Of a DNA stretch of 64,000 bases, positions 57,634-64,000 are shown piece after piece. Made by a program: the position numbers and the translations under genes. The notes beneath the pieces are model-generated. The model was not told the DNA's origin and did not search any database. It was given only the letters and a program-made list of their open reading frames with translations. Source of the stretch: Paramarasmius palmivorus (taxonomy: Eukaryota; Basidiomycota; Agaricomycetes; Agaricales; Marasmiaceae); the NCBI GenBank assembly GCA_037176845.1, contig JAYKXP010000022.1, positions 310,001-374,000 of the forward strand. The letters are read 5' to 3'. Within the stretch, counting starts at the first letter, position 1. Each line of letters opens with the position of its first letter.

Positions 57634-59615
57634 CTACTCTGTAATGATATCCAATTCCGGGTACCCACATTGACGTGCAAAAGCAGCAGTCGTAGGATCG
57701 AAACCTCGGGCAACCTGCCAATCATATAGGGAGGCATATGTGGATTGTTGGCACGTCTCCACCTCACAGCGGGCATAATACCCGTTTCGATGAAGCGTTG
57801 GTACCTTCCACCGCTTGGATTCTTCTTCCGACATCTCGGTTTGGCCGTTTTCGTCAAGGGACCAAAAGTGAGAATGGCTGTGTCCGTCTTTCCATGACAT
57901 GAACTCGGGTATGGACATCGGTGGGGCTCGGAGGAAAAGATAGATCGGTGGCGCGTTCTTGTCAACGGAGGAGGCAGATTCTTGATGGCCACTAGCAGAG
58001 GAGCGTAGCCACTTGAGGACATCATCCAGACCTATCGGGTGTATGGTTCGGATAAGTCATCTCTGACCCTAACAAACGAAGCAGAGGCTTACTATTTTTG
58101 GGGATAAACTTCAACTCTACAACTGGTGCTCTAGTCACAACTGCGGACGTGAAAGTTGAGCAATGTGTAGGCGAATGGAGAGGATCGGCAACGTACAGAA
58201 ACTCTCGAAATTCGGCTCTGTTTTCAAGGAACCAAAGACACGGTGAGATTGCGATAGCCACGTCCTTAGAAGCGTCTGGAGACCATAATTGGCCTGAAGC
58301 CAAACCTGAAGGCCCATACTAACGTGCAAGCTTAGCTTGAAGCTGCATATGGCCAAATATTCTCAGCTGTAAAGCCCTGTAACAGTGATAACAATACATA
58401 CCGTGTTAACCCATTGCCGAGGATCGTCTCATCCGTCAGCCCTATTTGCGCGTCCCATTTCCACAGCCTCTCTGCCTCCTTACTAGGCCATCTGGCAACA
58501 GACCCCAGTGAAGGCGAATAAACCGTATCAAACTGCAGGCCCAGACGTGTTCCGGCAACGACGTCCCTTGGAACGCGGCACATTTCGCATCTTTTGAAAA
58601 GTGGGTCACGCTCATACCGGGAAGCATGCTGAGGATCATCGCATTCGTAGCCTTCAAGGATCTTCGGGTATAGCAGATCTGGGTGCGTGGGTTTGGCGCT
58701 GGGGTATCGGCGAGCACAATCGAGGATGTTGGCGTCCAGAATGGCACTACTTGATTCGGATCGAAATTGGGTGAAGAATTTGATGCACGCTGAATCTTCG
58801 AGCATCTCTTGCGTAGAAGGAAGTTGTGGGATAATAGTCTTGTCTATCGCGACCTCTTGGATGCTGGTGGAAGGCCCATGGGGTCCGGCGCAGAAAATCC
58901 CCTTTGTGACATCGAGCCATAATTGTGTTTGGTTACATTTTTCTTTCACCTAGAAAGGCTGTAAGTACGGATAACCTCCAGAGTAGCAATAACCAACCGT
59001 TAAATACGAGATGTATACATTCATTGGGAGTGAAGCACTGTAGAAATGATTCAGGGGTATCATTTCTGTGAGTTAAACAACCATCAGCGCTTCGAAAAAA
59101 ATCTATATAGAACAAAAGGACGCACCACGGTGGAATATAATCATCAGGGTTCCTGATTGATTGATACCATACAGCTCAAATGATCCTGCCCGTAACTTAT
59201 CATGACTGTCATGGTTAGATATTGTTTTCAGCACGTCCAATCCACAGTGCATAAGTACAGGAAATACTTACTCGGTTATGTGCTTGAGATCCTTCTCCCA
59301 GGATCTCTGTGCATCCGTTCCCTTGTATTGTACACCTGTGAATCTTTGGTTGAGGTTGCGAATCTCGAGAGTATGTATCGACGTCTCGGTTTGGTGATAC
59401 CCGTAATTCTCAGAATCGAGGTTCCAATTCCATATTACGCTTCCAAGGTCTTTAGTTATGGTGATGTCTTCATGTGCTACGTGTAACAACTAGGAGGAAC
59501 TTCCATTAGTGTGCTTAAGCGGAACGCGAAATGGGCACACCTCGTCATATCGAGAGTCATGGAGTTGGCTAAGCCTATCGTTTGAGGTGTCGTTGAGCTG
59601 CGAGTTGGAAGACAT
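57634..59615 (-). CDS. Intact member of the basidiomycete NxTINGGTF-type family (kinase-like N-part, conserved C-part)
   Basis: Exon 1 starts MSSNSQLNDTSNDRLSQLHD. Spliced exons continue LLHVAHEDITITKDLGSVIW, TGVQYKGTDAQRSWEKDLKH, AGSFELYGINQSGTLMIIFH (a kinase-hinge-like segment), FLQCFTPNECIHL, then KEKCNQTQLWLDVTKGIFCA, LPSTQEMLEDSACIKFFTQF, NGLTRFKLSLHVSMGLQVWL, TWLSQSHRVFGSL, VVELKFIPKNSLDDVLKWLR, and FWSLDENGQTEMSEEE with GFDPTTAAFARQCGY before the stop at 57634. I placed eight introns in phase, using GTATTT as donor at one of them. The same C-terminal blocks occur in the relic at 13.2 kb. The kinase core motifs (HRD, DFG) are not evident, so catalysis is doubtful. Role unknown. Confidence 0.75.
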
Positions 59616-62126
59616 TATTCCTGGCCTGGAGAAGGGATGAATGGTGGCAGTTATCAGACAGCACTGTTACACACCTTTACAGACCTTTACATCGTTCTGT
59701 CCCATCAGCATACTGGTGATGGATATTTGAATGCCCCAGTGACATCCTGGCTCTGGAATCCCAAAATATCATTCTGATTATCATCGTTAGTGATGAATGT
59801 GTAGTCCTCCACGAGACCAGTATAAGGAACAGATTTCAGGTAGTCCTCTATAGGAAGCTGTGAGCATCTCATCAAGCCGAAGAGCACAAAACGTACCCAG
59901 CTCTGCGTGAACTTTGGAAAGGATAACGACAAAATTTAAACCACACCGGAGCTCAACTTTAGGTAAGAGTAACCTAAAGACCTCTTGTTGAATGGCCCTC
60001 CCTAGGCAAGCAGTAAAGAGCAGAGTAATATGAAAGCAGAGGACTGTTCGCCTTCGAGTTGGTTGAGAGAGGTTGAGAGGGAAGAAAATTGCCGTCAATC
60101 TGCCGGCCGGGTCCGGCGATATGAGCGCGACGGTCACGGGGGTCACACGGGACCTCTTTCTTCCACTCGAACCGCCATGTTCAGCAATCGCGATCCTCCT
60201 CCTTGGCTCAGATTTCGTCTTCAGAATTACTACATAACGCTGTTACCACTATAGATGAAGGTGGCTATAATCGACAAGACCATGCCCCACAACCAACGTG
60301 CATCCCATTCTCGAGAACCGCCAGTGGCTCAACGGGTCGGGGGAAGGCATTATCAAGGTTTCATCTATCTAAAGCCATTGAAAGTACGTTTTTTGTAGGC
60401 TGCAATACGCGTCGATGCGCTCGAGTTCAGCATTCGTCCAACTTGCATCGACTGAAGGCCCCTTTCCTTGTAGCCGAATCACGACTCCGAAGACACGTCA
60501 ATCTCCCTTGATCAACCTCGATTCAGTTGGCGTTCAAGTCATGCGGGAAACCTGACAAACATTCTCAGCCGTCACCTGCAAAAATCAAGTCACCACATTC
60601 ATGATCCCGATGCGAACCCGGCGAAGATACCACTCAAGACACTCAAGGCTGTTTCCTCGACGGAATGTCAAGAACTGTCACATCTGCATTCTTTCTGGAA
60701 CCTCGCTAGTCTACAGCTACGGATAAAACGGCTTTCTTTGGCTTTCAGATCTCGCAGCTACAAGACGGACGGACCCTGAACAGCAAGCAAGAAAACGAGT
60801 CATCTCGGGCGGTACATGGATCTTATCTCACAACTTCGGTATATTTTTAGTCCAGCGGTTTCGCAGAATCCACCGCATTCTGTCGTAAGAGTAGAGAAGC
60901 TGCCTTCTAGCGATACAGAAATCCTGCTTGGAACTGATTGGAAGCTGTTGACAACTTATCACGATTTTGTTACGCCGACATTGGAGCAGTGCCGAAGAAA
61001 CATCTAGACATTTTGGGCCCAACAGTCCTTCATATGCTCCGAGTCTAATTTTTAGATTCCTATCCCTTCTGATGCGCTCGCGCATGCGTATCTTGTCATC
61101 CCTTCCATCCGCATTCGTCTCACCTTACTTTGTGGTCCATATCCGTCGAACAAAAACTTGTTTGGACGCAATGTTTGGGAAAGCGAGTCATCCATATGTT
61201 CAGGACCGCTGTGCATGGTATGTCATTTAGTTTCGTTATCCGGATTCCCAGCAAGCTGACTCACAATAAGATGCTGTTTGCAAAGCTGCAGTATTTGGGT
61301 TCGCTGTTTGCCCACCAGCTCCCGAAGCATAATAAAAGTTCCTTATTCCCTATCGAGCGAGGTGCGAACAACGGGTGTATTTGGTTTCGATATTTGGCTA
61401 TCGAAGGTCAATAAGAGCGGGACGCAAACCATTCTTTGGTCTTCATGTTTGGCTTCCAACAAAAGCATTCTCTTGTTATTCCCTTGTACAAACTGAACTT
61501 GTTTAGGTCCCTTGTTTGGACATATTCTCAAACACACGGCACACAAACATACGAGTGGAAACCGATTGGATAATATTGAGCGAGTGACAGCAATTCGAAA
61601 GCAATACGACGAATGAACGAGAGACCAAGCATTTGAAGCAAGAACTACAGCTACAAACATATGGATACAGTACAAGAAACACGAATAGATAAAGAAAGGT
61701 AAGCCAATATTTACGAAAAGAAAGCCGAATGTCGAATAGACACAGGGAATAAAAAGTTGGAAAAAACGAGGGTGCGAAGCGCCCGGCATCTGGGAGAAGT
61801 AGAAGCTGGAGGGGTTAATCCCGCCATGGTTGGTGGTGAAGTTTGAAGGATCGTCGGTTAAACGAGCGACGTGGAAATGAGTGTTGTTCAAAAGAGTGCC
61901 GGGGGAAAAGAGTGATTTGGAAAGGAGTGTCGGATGGAAACGTGAGATGATAGACCAAGAAAGAGTGTCCGCCGTCGTAGCCTGACGACAAGCAGACGAT
62001 GGAACGTGAAGAACAAAAGGTCGGGTGATGGAATGAAGGATTGGATGGGAGAGCTTGAAAGCAGTCGGTATCGCAGGATGACTGTTCAAAGGCTCGAAGC
62101 AAGTTTAAAAGTCAAGAGGAGTGCAT
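59616..62126. other. Gene-poor stretch between the NxTINGGTF-type gene and pheromone 4
   Basis: 59705-59932 (minus) has a short coding-like frame (LPIEDYLKSVPYTGLVEDYT). 60100-60165 holds an inverted copy of the dispersed repeat. 60540-60780 (plus) has a leucine-rich coding-like piece (ELSHLHSFWNLASLQLRIK) that could not be extended. 61.34-62.09 kb is the 3' side of pheromone 4; its 248-codon minus frame is pyrimidine-rich and lacks domain features, so I read it as untranslated sequence. Confidence 0.4.
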
Positions 62127-62208
62127 CTGTAACAATGTTTCAGTTGATTGGAAGAGGATAGTGAAAGGAAGGACTGCTCACAGATCGTTAAATAACGAAT
62201 AAGTTATG

Positions 62209-62457
62209 CTAGGCTATTATACAGTAGCCGCCGTAGACTGTTGCCGTTGTGTCCCGCTCGAAGTTGGCCGGCAGCGACAGAGAGTCGCTTTGTGGTTCGG
62301 TTGTGCGGCTCGATCGAGGGGACTCGGAGAAGAGGACAACGGAGAAGTTCTCAACGCTGTCATCGGATGGATTGAAGGCAGAGAGCGGTTTGTGGACAGG
62401 ATCCTCGGCGGAGGCGAGGGCGAGGGATCCAAAATCGAGGCTCTCGAATGAATCCAT
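62209..62457 (-). CDS. Mating pheromone precursor 4, 82 residues, CaaX end CIIA
   Basis: Single exon from MDSFESLDFGSLALAS to the CaaX box CIIA. The ER pair in LPANFERDTT leaves eleven residues to the cysteine (DTTATVYGGYC). A 55-base intron (62181-62127) follows 27 bases after the stop. TCCATTGTTC is 218 bases upstream of the ATG, in coding orientation. The gene lies 777 bases downstream of the stop of the third receptor on the same strand, so both are probably one B sub-locus. The CIIA box ends in alanine, which favours farnesylation. Confidence 0.9.
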   Translation of the reverse strand: MDSFESLDFGSLALASAEDPVHKPLSAFNPSDDSVENFSVVLFSESPRSSRTTEPQSDSLSLPANFERDTTATVYGGYCIIA

Positions 62458-63234
62458 TATTCCCTGGTTATCGGTAGTGGAGTAGCGCCGTGAAGCGTTA
62501 TATGATATGGCTGGTAGGCCTTTCTGAGCTGGCAGATGTCAAAGCAAGAGGGTTCGATGTGGGGGGCATGGATGGTCTTTGCAAGGTTTATAAAGGGCTG
62601 CTTTCCAAGACCAATAGCGGTAGACGTTGACAAGAGTTTGACAGGAAGTGTGACATAACAATGTGACATGCGTTTCCATTGTTCTATTCATATCACCAAA
62701 TGGGGAACCGGAGTTTTGGACCATGGAATGATGGCACTAGGCGCCGGCACACTTCGGGTTAGCGCCCAATATCTTTCGGTATTACTTCGGAATCTCTGCT
62801 TGCCTTTTTTTCGCTCACCAATAGCACTTTAACATGGAATACGTTCCAGAAACTCTTAAATTGCAAACGAATTCACAAAATAAGCATCAGAATGTGGTGC
62901 CGTATAACAGTCTCAGAACTGTCCACACCACATACACACACCACAGAAATCCTGGCATTCTGATGAGCGCCTTTTTTGGTCTAGTCTTGCCACTGATTCA
63001 CTGCCGTCCGTCCTTGATCGATGGTGGCACTTGGCATGAGTGGTCATTTTCAGTCAAAGTCTGCAGGAACAGGCCTAGGTATATTTTGCCATTTCGCACT
63101 TTATAAATACAGTGGTTTGAAACTAAGATACATATTATAGCAGAAGACGTCTGGACTAGTTAGTATGAGAGGAATCAACCAATAATCATAGGAGCCAGCC
63201 CAAGTGGGGCAACAGACTGGCGCCCAACAGAAGC
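62458..63234. promoter_or_regulatory. Promoter region of pheromone 4
   Basis: TCCATTGTTC lies at 62675-62684, with a nearby AACAATGTGACA at 62658. The remainder is the 3' flank of STE3 receptor 3 and contains no supported gene. Confidence 0.45.
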
Positions 63235-64000
63235 TCACAGAGATTCTAAGGAGCGCGACTGCTGTACAGTAATAATAATGCCGCCATTACCCCCTCCTGT
63301 CCCAGCACAAGAGCCATCTGTGGCAGCTTGTTCAGGAGAGTGGCGGGCCGCGGTGTAATTAAACGGAGGTGGCGATGGTAACTCCGGTTGAGGAGTGGTA
63401 GAACGATAGTAGGCATCCGTGAGGTATATTCGGTCGCCAGTTCTAATTGGACGAAGATAGAGATCGGATTCAGCTGCCGTTTCCCTAGCGTCATTTGTCC
63501 TTTCGTTTACGGTCGAGGGCGTAGCGGTGCGAGCGTATATGGAATAGTCGTCTAGGTCGACGTTAAGATGTGGGTCGGGATTAGGTCGCGAGCTGACCGT
63601 CACGTAGGTAGACTGAGCGTCGAAAGTAGCAGATCGTGTCGTTGACGTAGAGGACCGGGTACTTGAGATGGAGATGCGTGGTTCAGAAGTCGTGGAGTAC
63701 ATGGAGACACGTTCAGTGTCCGGTAAGGTGACGAAAGAGCGGGAGGGAGACGATGTTTCACTGTTAACGGTTTCGCTGTTACGATATGATGGTGGTGGGG
63801 ATGAAGGTGAAGGTGAAGAGAATGGTTTTTGTTTATCGAGGGAGTCCGCAGGCGACTCAACCTCTTCCAGCGTAGAAGTGCCTTGTGTTTGGGCGACGCT
63901 CGAGTTTGTAATGATATATAGTGGCAGAACACCACCTCCAGTGGGTTTGTTCTCTGCTGGTTTGAATCTAAGCAATTGATCAGTCTCAACTTCCACATTT
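63235..64000 (-). CDS. STE3: C-terminal tail of STE3-type receptor 3 (partial, runs off the window)
   Basis: The last exon (63967-63235, 243 residues) is a Ser/Thr/Pro-rich cytoplasmic tail. Its acceptor and phase match the last exon of receptor 2: both start ATTCAAAC with one base completing a codon. Both tails share a PPPxY motif and RSFVxLPDTx (PPPSYRNS and RSFVTLPDTE here; PPPYTQS and RSFVSLPDTD in receptor 2). The transmembrane exons lie beyond 64000, so the receptor call rests on this tail, the exon structure and the adjacent pheromone gene. Confidence 0.72.
   Translation of the reverse strand, partial: NVEVETDQLLRFKPAENKPTGGGVLPLYIITNSSVAQTQGTSTLEEVESPADSLDKQKPFSSPSPSSPPPSYRNSETVNSETSSPSRSFVTLPDTERVSMYSTTSEPRISISSTRSSTSTTRSATFDAQSTYVTVSSRPNPDPHLNVDLDDYSIYARTATPSTVNERTNDARETAAESDLYLRPIRTGDRIYLTDAYYRSTTPQPELPSPPPFNYTAARHSPEQAATDGSCAGTGGGNGGIIITVQQSRSLESL

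Noticed and set aside
61343..62089. 248-codon minus-strand open frame
   Set aside because: Lies directly 3' of pheromone 4, is pyrimidine-rich, has no domain or coherent topology, and parallels featureless long frames downstream of the other three pheromone genes.
63668..63979. 103-codon plus-strand frame
   Set aside because: Antisense to the Ser/Pro-rich receptor tail, where repetitive codons keep the opposite strand open.
1..64000. CRISPR arrays, prokaryotic operons, rRNA genes
   Set aside because: No regularly spaced repeats or rRNA-like sequence; the intron-rich gene structure is fungal.

Overview
The window reads as nuclear DNA of a mushroom-forming basidiomycete (Agaricomycet­es). Genes are cut by many short introns of about 45-70 bases with GT-AG (sometimes GC-AG) ends and CTNAC-like branch sites. 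The recognisable families are basidiomycete: STE3-type pheromone receptors, CaaX pheromone precursors, DUF6534 membrane proteins and a large Agaricomycete 7-TM family. All functional calls come from reading the sequence; no search was run.

Layout. 0-10 kb: a TPR protein (-), an intact DUF6534 membrane protein (-), the first 7-TM gene (-), an uncharacterised 507-residue protein (+) and a frameshifted NmrA-like pseudogene (-). 11-20 kb: a second 7-TM gene (+), two broken members of a basidiomycete family whose N-terminus carries an NxTINGGTF-type motif, a terminal-inverted-repeat element and a 3' fragment of a 7-TM gene. 20-64 kb: what looks like an extended B mating-type (pheromone/receptor) region. 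It has STE3 receptor 1 (20.2-21.8, -) with pheromone 1 (22.3, +); pheromone 2 (36.6-36.8, -) divergent from STE3 receptor 2 (37.3-39.1, +), followed by pheromone 3 (40.2-40.35, -, only 59 residues); and pheromone 4 (62.2-62.5, -) beside the C-terminal tail of STE3 receptor 3 (63.2 to the window end, -).

Between these sub-loci lie eight more intact 7-TM genes of one family (23.6, 27.4, 29.9, 33.5, 41.1, 44.4, 52.9 and 56.0 kb), a cytochrome P450 (48.4-50.5, +) flanked by two copies of a decayed duplication carrying 7-TM relics, a foldback element at 32.3-33.0 kb and an intact member of the NxTINGGTF-type family (57.6-59.6, -).

The pheromone genes share an N-terminal MD(S/T) start with an aromatic or hydrophobic run, a charged cleavage site 8-11 residues before the CaaX cysteine, a 51-55 base intron just after the stop, and an upstream GAACAATGRA element in coding orientation. 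Receptors and pheromones would form the mating recognition system. The role of the ten interleaved 7-TM proteins is unknown; their placement and their RCY motif at the predicted end of TM3 make them the most interesting uncharacterised set here.
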